From NCBI RefSeq assembly GCF_041260155.1, contig NC_091928.1, forward strand, positions 42,469,327 to 42,533,326: a stretch of DNA of 64,000 nt, read 5' to 3'. The first letter of the stretch is position 1. Every line of letters begins with the position of its first letter. Position numbers and translations under genes: made by a program. This DNA is from Ptychodera flava. Its lineage: Eukaryota > Hemichordata > Enteropneusta > Ptychoderidae. The notes under the pieces were generated by a model that saw only the letters and a program-made list of their open reading frames with translations, did no database searches and had not been told where the DNA came from. Of the stretch, positions 1-10,708 are shown one piece after another.

Positions 1-158
1 TTTTTCTAAAATCATCTCTCCTTCAGGCAATGTACCGTTATACCAGATTAGCTGGGGACGAGGACAGCCAGTGTATGAACAATTTAGTATTGACGTATAT
101 CCGGCGGTTCCATGTGTTTCGTTGAAAGTTACCAGTACTTCACACGGGTAGCATATTC
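1..158 (-). CDS. Immunoglobulin-like domain exon (partial, runs off the left edge)
   Basis: Read on the minus strand, this stretch is open for 52 codons and has the look of an Ig-fold domain: a B-strand Cys in LNCSYTG, then CPRPQLIWYNG with the core Trp about 12 residues later, followed by LPEGEMILEK. It holds potential N-glycosylation sites (NCS, NGT). The exon is preceded at 159-160 by AG after a pyrimidine-rich tract, giving a good 3' splice site. The first two exon bases complete a codon begun in an earlier exon; this phase-1 start is typical of Ig-domain exons. The second Ig cysteine would lie beyond the window edge. Upstream exons on the minus strand were not found. The product is probably a cell-surface or secreted Ig-superfamily protein; the specific gene cannot be named. 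Confidence 0.6.
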
Positions 159-178
159 CTGAAAATGTGCAGAAAACA

Positions 179-265
179 ATTAATTAATTAATTAATTAAT
201 TAATTAATTAATTAATTAATTAATTAATTAATTAATCTGTTTGCTTGTTTGTTTGTTTGTTTGTT

Positions 266-312
<47 letters not shown>

Positions 313-375
313 TTGTTTGATTGTTTGTTTTTTAGTTTGTTTGTTTGTTTGTTTGTTTGTTTGTTCGTTTGTTCG
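179..375. repeat. Compound microsatellite (AATT)n then (TTTG)/(TCTG)n
   Basis: Perfect AATT repeats run from 179 to 236. Interleaved GTTT and GTCT repeats follow to about 375. In the Ig-like gene this would be intronic, just upstream of the exon. Confidence 0.9.
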
Positions 376-688
376 TTGTTTGTTTTTGTTTATGTGAATT
401 ATTGATTTGATTTATCTTACTTCACTTCATTTGGGATTCAATTGTTCATAGAAATTTCATTACAGAAAGAATGGTGTTAAATTGACCCTTTACTGGCGGT
501 ACTTGTGAGATCGCTGAAGCAGATATCCTAAACAATAAAGGGAGTCAATCCGTAATTTACATAGTTATGATGAAAAATAAAAACACTATTGTACTCGTCT
601 CAAGATAAATTTACAGTTCTTGATAATAGCAGGATAATAAGACAATGAAACCGTACAGTTACCTAAGAAGCGCATCAAAGTTATGCGA

Positions 689-900
689 GTAAGGCCAAAA
701 AAAGAAAAAGAAATGTTTCTTGTCAGCGCGCGGGTCACTTGGACAACAGCGCGTCACCCTTTTTTTCTGTTTGTGGCCGGCGGCCGTGGTTGACACGAAA
801 CCAAAATGGCTGAAGAGAAAGAGAAAATTCTTATGGGGTCATGATCAGTGACTGCATGAACAGTATATATGTGACTATATTGATAAAACTATAAAACTGA
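689..900 (+). repeat. Direct repeat unit 1 (GTTTCTNGTCAGCGCG family)
   Basis: This block is repeated with moderate divergence at 1131-1360. Shared landmarks in order are AAGGCC plus an A-run, AAATGTTTCTNGTCAG, CAACAGCGCGTCACCC, GGCCGGCGGC, GCTGAAGAGAAAG and TGATCAGTGACTGCATGAAC. A shorter inverted relative lies at about 2575-2700. Confidence 0.75.
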
Positions 901-1130
901 CCCTCTCTCCTCCCTTGAGGGAAAAAAAATAAAAATAAAAAAAAACAGTAAAAATTCGTCTAAAATTGGCCTAAATTGGCCTAACAGACTCGGCTATGGC
1001 GCGTTTGCCAAATCCTAGAAACATGCGAGCAGCCGCGGCTCTCAGTTTTCTCATAGAACCAGCAGTGTACATTATAAGTGTGTCACATGCAATTGATAAA
1101 AATATTACTCACTGTCAAAGCGTATTCAAA

Positions 1131-1360
1131 TAAGGCCAAAAAAAAAAGAAATGTTTCTGGTCAGCGCGCGCGTCACTTGAACAACAGCGCGTCACCCTTT
1201 TTTTTCCTGGATTGAGGCCGGCGGCTGTGGCAAACTACATACTGATTACTATAACACCCGAAACCAAAACGGCTGAAGAGAAAGAAAATTCTTTGGGGCA
1301 CATGATCAGTGACTGCATGAACAGTTTAAATGTTACTATATTGATAAAACTACAAAACTC
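1131..1360 (+). repeat. Direct repeat unit 2 (GTTTCTNGTCAGCGCG family)
   Basis: Second copy of the block at 689-900, about 440 bp downstream. It has a 20-30 bp extra segment after GGCCGGCGGC. It is followed at 1389-1445 by a C-run and three CCCGCTACGCTTT repeats. Confidence 0.75.
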
Positions 1361-1399
1361 AGTGTTATCCCCAGGCCATAGCGGTCCCGCTACGCTTTC

Positions 1400-2140
1400 G
1401 CCCCCCCCCCCCCCGCTACGCTTTGATTCTCCCCGCTACGCTTTAAAATATTCCCGCCATCCTTAGTTCACACGCTCTGCGTAGCTACCAGCTGATGCCT
1501 GCATTGTCTACACATAAGCGCTCACTGCAACTTTTAACCTGGTGAAAGAGTGGAAGGTGTGAAGTATGGTATGCATCAGATAAGTTGTCCGGAAGTGTTG
1601 AGAGGAACGTTAAAACAATAGAAGAATCGGCTGGGTTGTTCACAAATTTTCATTCCAGAACGACTATTACGACCAACAAAGACATTATACATCGCGGACA
1701 AGTGTTCGCCTTGTTCACAGAGGTAGGCGGTGTAGCACTAGCAGGGCCTTTGATCACATTCCCATGCTTTGATCAACGAAATGGACCGCAAAAGAAACAA
1801 GAGTTGACTGGTGAGGTTGATTATGATTGTACAACGATGAGTTTTGTCTGAGTACGATCACGATCGCGATCGAGTTCACATTGCATAAATTTCAATATGG
1901 CGGCGGCCATGTTGGTCGACAGGTTCATAACGTGTTGACATTGATCCTGGCGTCGCGTGTGGTTCCACTCTGACACGTACTCTGAAAGATTTTACACCTG
2001 ATTTTCGAGGGATTCTAGTTGTACTTAGTTCATGTCTTGTGATCATCTTGGTGGTATTTTTAAAATCAAGAATCGAACGACGATGTTCAGTGGAAGTAGA
2101 AGTTATGCGGGGAGGGGGGGGGGCCGCTGGTTGAAATCTC
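1400..2140. other. CpG-richer, promoter-like stretch, no gene assigned
   Basis: Contains a long C-run, CCCGCTACGCTTT repeats, a run of CG-containing GATCGCGATCG motifs (about 1856-1873) and an ATGGCGGCGGCCATG element (about 1898) resembling a YY1-type core. An open stretch of about 88 codons at 1585-1851 ends near a donor-like GTGAGG, but its product is not recognisable. It could be a 5' exon or chance. Confidence 0.25.
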
Positions 2141-2574
2141 TATCCCGTGATGAAAAATTATTCGCGGTGTTTGTCGTTCAAAATGATATTAAATTCATTT
2201 GCATTTGAATTGTGTAAAGCTTAAACTTGTGAATTTTCCTCTTTGTTGGCAAGTTTTGACAATTTATTAGCAATATATGTATTAATGAAACTCCAATGAG
2301 ACGAACCATTTCTTGCTCTCAAAGTTTCAATCTGAATCTTCTGTTTTAATTGCAATTGTAATTACAATACAGTGATGATTTATTTAAGTGTAATAGTTTC
2401 CATGATGTTCAAACTGCACACTTTTGTGTTACCATTGCATTTTGTTGTGAGTGTACATGTATGTGTGGATGCATGTGCAAGCTTACATCCATATGCAAAT
2501 ATAAATTAATGATATGCAAATGATTATGCAAATTAGCCGCTAAGCTTTTGCGCTTTACCTGACCCTGCTCCCTC

Positions 2575-2700
2575 CCTTGAGGAGGAGGGAAAAAAAAAAT
2601 CCACGTCGCTGCAGCATTTTTTAAAGAAAGGCCTGACCAGAAACATTTCTTTTTTCTTTTTTTTTTTTGCCTAAACAGCGTATTAGTACAACATCTAAAA
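2575..2700 (-). repeat. Inverted partial copy of the GTTTCTNGTCAG repeat
   Basis: The reverse complement reads GCCT-like sequence, a long A-run, GAAATGTTTCTGGTCAGG and then a CCTCAAGGGAGGGAG-like end. These match segments at 689-920 and 1131-1170, so it is an inverted, dispersed member of the same family. No other recognisable feature was seen in 2140-3050. Confidence 0.55.
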
Positions 2701-3057
2701 TAGGTCAAACCCGGAATTCGAATGAGCCACGGTACAAACAAACCAACGTGTGTAAACGCGCATGGACGAACGTGTGTTTCCATACTCTTTAGTGTACATG
2801 TGGGTTTGTTTGTACCGCGATCACGTGATCTCTTGGGCGTACTGAGTCTGTAGAACGTTTCGAGTCCTTTTTATTCCGGAGTAAAACCATTGTAAATTTA
2901 CCATAACTAGGATTTCAACGATCTTGCGATAATTTTAAACCCCCGCGGCCAATAGTAAGGATTTATTTCATGTGGTCTTTCCAAATGACCACTCTAAGGT
3001 ATTTTATGGTAAACCTGGTGCAACCAGTATGCTAGCTAAATACAGTCTATTGATATA

Positions 3058-3402
3058 CGGTAGAATGTGCCTCAGGGGCTGGTATTCGGACTTTTACAAA
3101 TTTTCACAATTCTGGTCTTCCGCTTGTGGAGGCTTATTTAAAACTCTTGGAGTAAGTAAAGTTTTCAACATCTTAGTTTTTGAGAAGATAAAAACTTGAA
3201 ATTTCCCTAAAGAGTTAAGACAGGTATGACGGTCATTTTAAATTCCAAATATAGGTAAATATTGGGTAATTTGCTTCTCTGCACATTTTGCAGGGTGACA
3301 CCTTGTTTCTATTCTTCATTTGTCACGAGAATTGCTTAACGTTTCGTGGGGAAAGTAGAGGCGAAAGTTTAGGTCTTTCAATTTCAAGGCGCGTTCTAAC
3401 TT
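3058..3402. mobile_element. MITE, GGTAGAACGCGC family, diverged copy
   Basis: Matches the better preserved element at 7522-7858 over its length: a GGTAGAA-like left end, then CTTGTGGAGG, AGTTTTTGA-AGA, a TATGACGGTCAT block, GGGTGACACC and AAGTTTAGGTCTTTCA, ending GGCGCGTTCTAAC. The flanking TTAA is degenerate here. The open frame at 2972-3199 lies mostly within the element and is not a gene. Confidence 0.6.
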
Positions 3403-4090
3403 GATAATTCTCTCACAGCGGTGAGACTATGCCAAAGGTGGTCCTTATGTATGCAATGTATATCTGTACTACAGAGAACGTTTGTTGGAATTTTTATATC
3501 CCCCAAGATGCCTGACATAAAGTTCGCTGTATTCAAGGTGTTACGTATCATGAATGTTTGGCCATTTCATCGTTTTTTCAACTGTTTCACCATCAGATCT
3601 ACTCATACAACAACACGATGGTATGTTGGCAGTGTTAAAATTTACACTTAAAAGTAAGAAGTCCAAAGATATTGCATTGGCAATCTAGTAATTAAGTTTT
3701 ACTTGGTTGAAAATGGCACGGTCTATGGCACTTTTACATAGACTTACCCATAAGCATCGTATATATCCACGTAAATGTTAGAAACTTTCTAACCATCTCC
3801 GTTGCATACACATGATTCCTCAGTTCGGATACCATTCTGTTAGAGCGATGGTATCTGTCTCGGTGGGCGATCAGTTACCACAGATTTACATCTGTGCGTA
3901 CTGGGCCCAAACGCGAAATGGCAGACAACTTGTCGTGTTATTTCTGTAACACACGTGATAACTTTTCAGACCATAAATAAGGGTTTGAAGTGCTACTACA
4001 AGTAAGGTCAAAGGGGCGATAAAAAGTCACCATTTTGCATTTGTCTCGTACTGGTATTGGTGGCGCAATTCATCGGCATTTACCATTTTC

Positions 4091-4092
<2 letters not shown>
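3403..4092. other. Intergenic, no feature recognised
   Basis: AT-rich sequence with short chance open frames only. No splice-bounded exon, repeat structure or RNA gene could be supported. Confidence 0.5.

Positions 4093-4182
<90 letters not shown>
4093..4182. repeat. (GA)n microsatellite
   Basis: About 45 uninterrupted GA dinucleotides. The Arg-Glu and Ser-Leu open frames here are translations of the repeat. Confidence 0.95.
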
Positions 4183-4185
<3 letters not shown>

Positions 4186-4373
4186 CTTGAAGTAAAAATG
4201 TGCCATCTTCAGGAGCAGTCTATCAACCTCTCGGACATTTTGTTCTCCTGCTATCGGGCTATCAAATTTACCTTTCAGTTTTCTGGTATGATGCAATCTT
4301 GCCAATACACTTGAAAGGCATGGGTATGTGGGTTATGCCTATAAGAAGACTGGAAACAATTGAACTTCATCAT

Positions 4374-4441
4374 AAAAATTACAAACTACCTCAAAAGAGG
4401 GGATAAAACTGCAGCAAGTGGCCCAGTCGGCCAATTTTTAC
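4374..4441 (+). mobile_element. 68-bp insertion with 13-bp target-site duplication
   Basis: The insert starts AAAAATTACAAACTACCTC, continues through GGGGATAAAACTGCAGCAAG and ends GTCGGCCAATTTTTAC. It is flanked exactly by TGAACTTCATCAT at 4361-4373 and 4442-4454. A longer relative in opposite orientation sits at 7315-7490 with its own 15-bp flanking repeat. Both ends are shared, and the middle of this copy looks internally deleted. Confidence 0.7.
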
Positions 4442-4617
4442 TGAACTTCATCATAGCAGGTTAAGCAGCACTTTTCATCGTTATCTTCATCATATTAATT
4501 ATTCAACACTAAAATAATTGTATTAACATAACCTCCTTTTCCGACTTTTCCCAGTGTTGTCGTTACAAAAACATCATATCTACATTTCAATGGCGACTAG
4601 TGTATGCGCAACATTGT

Positions 4618-4860
4618 CGTCACGAAGTACATTTCAGCCCCCTCAGTGGTGTGGGTACCGGACTCACTATCGGTGGATGCGAGCTCGAGATCCGGTAGGT
4701 CCTGAGTAACGGATTAAATGTCGGAGGAAGGTGAGTTCGAGACTGTAGCACGGTGGGTGTTGTGCCCCTGAGCAAGGCCCTTTACTCCTCAGTGCTCCAT
4801 TGTGGTAGTGGGTTATGGGTACCTCATCCTGTAATTGGGCAAACACCCTTTGGATGATAG
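4618..4860 (+). mobile_element. SINE-like element with tRNA-like head
   Basis: Begins with CCCCCTCAGTGGTGTGGG (A-box-like, as in tRNA GCTCAGTGG). It is followed about 30 bp later by GAGCTCGAGATCC (B-box-like). The body carries GTGCCCCTGAGCAAGGCCCTTTACTCCTCAGTGCTCCA in segments; a CCTTGAGCAAGGC-type core is a recurrent conserved block in animal SINEs. No clear tail or target-site duplication was identified. Assignment is by pattern only. Confidence 0.5.
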
Positions 4861-6990
4861 ACTGATAGAAAAGATAAGGAAAGTTAGTCTTTTTGAATTA
4901 ACCTGGCAACTTTGATTTACGGGTTTATGTTCTCCTACAAACCGAGTGATTTGCAATATTTTGAAATTGTCCTTGTTCTTATTTATGCTAGTTATCTGCC
5001 CCAAAAGTATCACGCTTCGCCATAAACCTGCATTGGAAAACACTAGGTCGCAATGTGACGGACAGTTTTCAAAGATTGAATACACAGTCTGATACTAACA
5101 CGATAATGAGGAAAAGGTTGACAAAATCATGTGAGATATTTCCGAAGGAAAAGTTCAATTATTCTGTTGTAATTTGACGTTGCCTTCCAAATCAATCCGA
5201 TTCATATATCAGACTATAGGCTTTCTAAAGATGCGTTGCTAATCCGTCCTGCAAGGTTAGGGAGCTCAAGAAGCGTCCGATTTTTAGGAAGACCCTTAAA
5301 AAGCTTACCTAAATAGATATGGTTTATTTGGTTAATTTTAAACCCCCGCTCTTACACAAGGTGAATTACCATTACATCTTCCACTCCCCGAACCGTCTTT
5401 AAATTATTGGTAACTTTATTTCTAGAATATATCAAATCACATAGAGCATTGGTGTTTTGTTGCGGGTGGTCGACACCAGTCTATCCAGTAGGGTACATTA
5501 CATACATTGCTAGCTCTACTAAGGACTGCTTTTTGTGTAAATATATGGCCAGTAATGCCATGGTAATTTTCAAAAGTGTTTACCATCAAACGAAGGCTAA
5601 ATTAATTGTGTTGATGTGACCATAGACTCATTCAATTATACACAAAACTTCGCATTTCACCAAATAACAGACTTTATTTATTCATGTGAAGCCAAATTTG
5701 TCAGGAATTATCGACGAAATTTTCTATTTTTTATGAGTAATAAAAAGTTGCTCTTCTGCTGTGTCAAGGAAAGTGAAAGAGTTGTATAGGAACAAACAAA
5801 CAAATGGTCCTAATGATTGGCTGTTTGATTATATTGTAACTTGGCTTGGTCGAGTTGTAATTTGGTCCGGTACGTATATTGTTCTTAGTGGTCGGTGCTA
5901 TTGCGATTACTCGTATAAGGATCCGGTAATAAATTAAACGCACATACAGGCGAGTGGTACACCATGATTCAGTTACTTTAATCACGATACGTCAACATGG
6001 TTACTAGCAGAAAGATCGGTCGTCCGTCTACAAAAGACATGGTCCACCACAGTAATAAAGACTGGGCTTCTCACTGAAGTAAGTACGTCAAAATCCTAGA
6101 GCGTCTACATCTCTTTAAAGGAATGCGTCAAGAAGTGCGAAGAAGGAGTGTCTCTCTTGACAAGAAGTACAACTTAAATAGTCTCTAAATCTATATACTG
6201 TCATGATTTTACTTTGCATCTATAATTGATTAAGAGAGGAGAGAAAGGTCACTCCCATCTATAGTACACTGTCAAACAGGAGGGAACGATCTGTCGTCAT
6301 TCCTTAGCAGTTGTTAAAACAATACATCACTAACGGAAGATAAACGGTTACTTCAAAGGTCAGGAAAATGAACAAGGGGAGAGATCATTAACACGATGCA
6401 TCACGTGTAGGGTCACCGTCGGTCATTGTCAGTCGTTACAATTATATTCAAAAGACACATTCTGAGCAATCGTTGGGATATATCACAATATGAAACTCTT
6501 GCTATTATGGTAGAGTTTCTTGTGTGATTTCTTACTATTCTGTTCCAAGCGAAAAACATTGTAATAAACCACTATTCTATGCATTGAGACAAGAGGTCGC
6601 AATGATCAAAGGTAGGGCACGTGTTCAGCAAATTTACAACCGTCACCAATCATTAAAACATTGAATAAAATAATTAAAACCTATCGGTGGGCCATTTCAA
6701 CCCGACTAAAGTGTCCGTTGCTATATTTCAGTTACAGTCCATAGAGAGTCCGATTTTAATCACAGTGCACAAAGTTCGTGATAATTGATCGTAGACTTGA
6801 AGGTTGAATAGAATTCTTAAATGTTTCTTCGGAGATCGATGAATATACTCATTGCACTATTTTGAAAGTATGTGCAATTGTTAGTCGATCGAGTTCAATG
6901 GAAAAAAATGGCTATAACACCTTCATAATCCTGTTACAGACTAGAACAAACTCGATCCGTGGGATCGAGTCCCCTACCTTTAAGACGAAA
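4861..6990. other. Intergenic, no gene recognised
   Basis: Low-complexity AT-rich sequence with chance open frames. A donor-like GAA|GTAAGTACG occurs at about 6073, preceded by a 26-codon open frame starting at the ATG near 5997; no partner exon was found. Confidence 0.4.
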
Positions 6991-6991
6991 A

Positions 6992-7208
6992 ACATGATTG
7001 GAACTAATTTGGCCGGGATAATTGGATCTTTATATTTTTCAAATTTCTCAAAATTGTTAGGTACCCTATAACTGAATGTTGCAATATTACTAATTACTCA
7101 TAAAAACCAGTATTACGTAAAAAGAAAAGAAGATGAAGGTAATTACGCTTGTAGATGAAATCGACATTACTTCACCATCCAATTATCCCAAATTAGTTCC
7201 AATCGTGT
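6992..7208. mobile_element. Palindromic-ended MITE (GATTGGAACTAATTTGG family), copy 1
   Basis: Ends are inverted repeats: ACATGATTGGAACTAATTTG on the left and CCAAATTAGTTCCAATCGTGT-like on the right, with GGGATAATTGGAT inside both. A second copy in the opposite orientation lies at 18818-19037, with shared interior motifs (CTCATAAAAAC, TGCAATATTAC, TTTTTCAAATTTCTC). Confidence 0.7.
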
Positions 7209-7314
7209 TAAAAGATCATTAGAATGACATAATGACACTTTTACCTCGCTTTATGGATTGTGAAATCGGTTCACCCGAAGTTCTGTGCATATCATCGAAT
7301 AATGTTAACACATT

Positions 7315-7490
7315 AAAAAATTGGCCGACTAGCGGGAAATTCAGTACTCGTTAAAATAAAGAGCAATTAAGAGCAAACTTTGCTCGTTATTTTAACGAGT
7401 ACTGTATTTTCCGCTAGTCGGCCAATTTTTTATTGTATTCCTTCAAACTTGCTGCAGTTTTATCCCTCTTTTGAGGTCATTTGTAATTTT
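7315..7490 (-). mobile_element. 176-bp insertion with 15-bp target-site duplication and nested hairpin
   Basis: Flanked exactly by TAATGTTAACACATT at 7300-7314 and 7491-7505. In minus orientation the first 46 bp match the 4374-4441 insert (AAAAATTACAAA, ACCTCAAAAGAGG, ATAAAACTGCAGCAAGT). A near-perfect palindrome of about 120 bp (7313-7432; arms contain TTGGCCGACTAGCGG and CAGTACTCGTTAAAATA) makes up the rest. Confidence 0.7.
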
Positions 7491-7521
7491 TAATGTTAAC
7501 ACATTCTCTCTTCAAATTTAA

Positions 7522-7858
7522 GGTAGAACGCGCTTCGGGGACAGATATTCAGACTCAAAATTTCACAACTCTTTACTGATATACCACTTGTGGAGGTTCA
7601 TTTGGTGTAAGAAAACTTTTCAACGGCGTAGTTTTTCGAAATAGAAAATTTTATTTTTCTCCGTAGGGTTAACACAGGGATGACGGCCATCTTGAATTTT
7701 AAATATCGGTAAATCTTGAGTTATTATTTCTCTAGTACCAAAATTTGCACGGTGACCCCCGATTTTTATTCTTGATTTTGAAAGAGAATCATTGAAAGAT
7801 TCCTTAGGGAAAGTTTGAGCAAAAGTTTAAGTCTTTTACTTTCGAGGCGCGAACTACC
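7522..7858. mobile_element. TTAA-flanked MITE, GGTAGAACGCGC family, best copy
   Basis: 337 bp bounded by TTAA at 7518-7521 and 7859-7862. Ends are GGTAGAACGCGC and GCGCGAACTACC, giving short terminal inverted repeats. Related copies occur at 3058-3402, about 17459-17735, and partly at 36070-36235 and 45125-45310. TTAA targeting is known for piggyBac- and Kolobok-type transposases; no transposase is encoded. Confidence 0.75.
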
Positions 7859-8268
7859 TTAATTAGTAAAATGTTATACAATGCTCTTGATACATTAATT
7901 GCCCATGGAGATATCCAATGCATATTACCTCTTTCAAATACATTTGGTAGAACAGTAATATCCTAAAACATTCATTATCAATGCTACATTTTTATAACTT
8001 GCCATTAGAAGCTTTTGTATTTTTCGAACCATAAAAGAGTGATTTTGAACTATTACAACATCCATTCCGAGCAGAGCATTGTAAAAATATTAATTATTCA
8101 CTAGATTCATTGCTATTTACGCGGAAGTATAAAATCTGCAAAATTAAATGCTAGTGAAAATGTTCTATACTATGAAATCTATTGTTTTACTGGCAAATAC
8201 GTCAACTTAAAACCTAGTTAAATCATTAAGGTCTATGGTTAAATGTCTTGTACATCGAAATAGTGAAA

Positions 8269-9528
8269 TTACATCCTCGGGAAAAGCATTGATTTTAAAG
8301 TATACTTGATTTGTACCGCATCAGGTGTTACAGACATGAAGCAGTGTCGATTGGAATTGTGGTCATTGTGGTATCCCATCTGTCGATTCGCACTCTTAGT
8401 TTTCTTGACTGGATTTTCGTATCCAGGTGTTCCATCAAGGACCTGGTTTGTAGTGAAGGCGTCTGGATTGTGTATACTGTAATCGAAATAATCTAAGACG
8501 CGTAAATGGTTGTGACCGATTGCCCAACACCCTGGTTGCTCTGCACCATAGTTAGGGTAGAAGTCCACGTCACCGAGTGGTATCAGCGTGCCGAAGTGAT
8601 GCACGGGAAATATGCTAGCCAGCAAGCTCTCGTCAGATCCATTGGTGTGGATAACATCTACCAAATCTGCGTCCGACTTTGATAACATCTTGTCTCTTGC
8701 ACCATCAGGTTCTTCAAAGTCCGGGCCGGCAGGATCGAGACCTGTTATCCTTGAAAAGACTCCACTAGAACGCCCTGCTTTGCCAAGCAAATGAGCGCCT
8801 AGGCTGTGGCCGACACCTTGAATTTGTATATCTGGTTGTTGCTCCTTGATTTTCTTAGCCACATCACCCAACCATTCACCAACTGATTGTGTAGTGGCAG
8901 CTGCTGTGTGGTATATCCACAACCAGTCGATAAACTTTTTGTGTGAGGAGATTTCTGCTCTTAATGCTTTCAAATCGTCAAGTTTATTCTGTGCAGAGAA
9001 CAATTGGGGGTCTGACCGTTGTTCTTCATTTACTGTTCCAAACGACTTACGTTCCGTCTGTACAGAATTAAACTTGGCCTGACGTTGGATGGCAAAAATC
9101 CTGTTTTCGTAAGCTTCCAGCCGGCCCCATATTAAACCAAGGCCCCAATCAGCTCCCTCTTTCCAATCAAACCGTACAACCGTCTGAGTAGGATCCTCTT
9201 GCACCATTGAGTCTTGAATGTCTTTCATCCAGACATCGTCCATGTCACCGCAGAAACCATGCACAATGAAGGTTATTTTTCCGTGTCAAGGAACCCTTGC
9301 TTGTGCAATTAATTGTTCCACAATGGTGGAGACGTCTGGATCGTACTTTATCTTCCCCGATGTTTTGCTGCCTTTCTTTGCTTCCATCTCAGGCTTTACA
9401 TCTGAGATTCGCTTCGGCTTCTTTCCATGGAAATCAGATTTTTCACGGGCGAATGGTTTGCATATGATGTCAAAAAAGAATTTGAAACACCTGCAGATGA
9501 ATCTCGCGACGAGGGCGAAGCAACACAT
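8269..9528 (-). pseudogene. Lipase copy 1: pancreatic-lipase-family hydrolase, frame-disrupted
   Basis: A nearly complete paralogue of the lipases at 29.1 and 40.8 kb. The first 80 codons (from ATG at 9526-9528) give a Cys- and Phe-rich N-terminus (MCCFALVARFICRCF) and then the family segment ISDVKPEMEAKKGSKTSGKI. A stop at 9286-9288 is caused by local indels. A CAAG duplication (CAAGCAAG) and a lost A in the following A-run put a short GFLDTEK stretch out of frame, after which the original frame resumes at KITFIVHGF. Downstream it is open to 8269 and keeps HGF (oxyanion region), GHSLG (nucleophile Ser), GLDPAGPDFE (Asp) and NHLRVLDYF (His). The segment between DWKEG and YHTAAATT is about 83 residues, shorter than in the intact copies. 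There is no PLAT domain. Family knowledge implies triglyceride or phospholipid ester hydrolysis if ever expressed. An in-frame TAA precedes the ATG. Confidence 0.8.
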
Positions 9529-9596
9529 TGATGCAAATGGTTAGTGCCAAAAATCTTCGAAGATACCTGCTGTGTTTGATGACTTTACTTTAGGCT

Positions 9597-9690
9597 CTGC
9601 AAAAATGATATGACGAAAGAAAAAGCATTATGAAGACATCAAATACTACCAGACATAAGATAAAATGAGCACCACACCGATCTCACTTAC
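9597..9690 (-). other. Putative 94-bp 5'-UTR intron of lipase copy 1
   Basis: On the minus strand a strong donor GTAAGTGAG starts at 9690. A good acceptor, TTTTTGCAG after a pyrimidine-rich tract, ends at 9597, so the next exon starts at 9596, 68 bp before the lipase ATG. Copies 2 and 3 have an acceptor in the same relative place. The upstream exon is open for about 110 codons on the minus strand (to about 10030), but no product is recognisable; it may simply be untranslated leader. Confidence 0.45.
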
Positions 9691-10509
9691 AATTGAAGTT
9701 ATTTTTTTCTGTTCCGTTGGAGAGCGCATTACTTAATATATATGGAGATATAATGAATACACAGCTTTCTGCGACTTCAAAAATGCTAGGCCGCTTCAAA
9801 TGATGTGTAGAGATATCAGTGTAGAAATGCAGAGCACCTATCATAATTGTTAGTGTGCGGTTGTCCTTGTATGAAATGCCTTTTCGCTGTATTATCAAGG
9901 TTTGATTTGTTAGTTCAACGTGCTGCCGTTGCTTGTCAGACATTATTAGTTTGGGAGGTGAATTCCTGGCTACAAACTTTCTCACACAATGCGAAGTAAT
10001 AACATGGCCACAAGTTCGATCAGTACACAATCAACCCAATCACATATCGTTTCTATCTTGGCAAAACTGGCACATGTAGAAACAACCATTACATACAATG
10101 TCAATAAAATTTTGATAAATTATAAAATTCGCCACATTACCGCAAACCGGAGTACAGCCAAGCTATTACTTGTTTTGCTTGCGTAGCGTGAGTATGACAG
10201 ATTAAAAGGATTTACACTTGAAGAGAAGTTATTTCCACGGAAAGTCAACATTATTGATATTTCCTTCCAAGGCCTGCATTGCAACAGGTTTCCTTGTATT
10301 AACAGGAGCAACCAAAGTGTTAAAAATTGGTGCTGCGCTTTAAACAGGGGATATGACTATACCAGTAGCACTTTATGAGATCTCGATGCAACTGAAAGCG
10401 ATATATGTAACAAACGACGTTGCCTCGACCTTTCTTTAATTTAGTGAAATTTTTAGTGAGATGTTTATTTGCACCAAAGATTGACAATGCAATGACAATG
10501 CACGGAATT
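9691..10509. other. Upstream region of lipase copy 1, possible leader exon
   Basis: Contains the possible 5' exon ending at 9691 on the minus strand. No TATA box or other promoter element can be assigned with confidence. Confidence 0.3.
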
Positions 10510-10513
10510 TTAA

Positions 10514-10704
10514 AGATATACAGTCACCTGTTCCAATTTTGCCACAGTTACCGAGGAAAGAGAAAATCTAACAATCACAGATTTTAAGCGAGTGGCCGCT
10601 TTTTAATTTTTTTTTTAAATGCCCTCACATGGGCATTTTGAATACCAAGGAACACCCCTTTGACCATATATGGGCATATTTAGATTACAGGTGACTGTAT
10701 ACCT
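10514..10704. mobile_element. TTAA-flanked MITE, AGATATACAGTCACCTG family
   Basis: 191 bp bounded by TTAA at 10510-10513 and 10705-10708. Terminal inverted repeats are AGATATACAGTCACCTGT and ACAGGTGACTGTATACCT. The interior has GGGCAT repeats but no coding capacity. Confidence 0.75.
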
Positions 10705-10708
10705 TTAA

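Noticed and set aside
4027..4314. Open frames across 4027-4314 on both strands
   Set aside because: They consist of Arg-Glu or Ser-Leu runs translated from the GA microsatellite.
9286..9288. Selenocysteine reading of the TGA in lipase copy 1
   Set aside because: The aligned paralogues show that the TGA arises from local frame disruption, not from a conserved Cys/Sec position.
9683..10030. 115-codon minus-strand frame ending at the donor upstream of lipase 1
   Set aside because: Recorded only as a possible leader exon; no ATG context or domain supports a separate protein.
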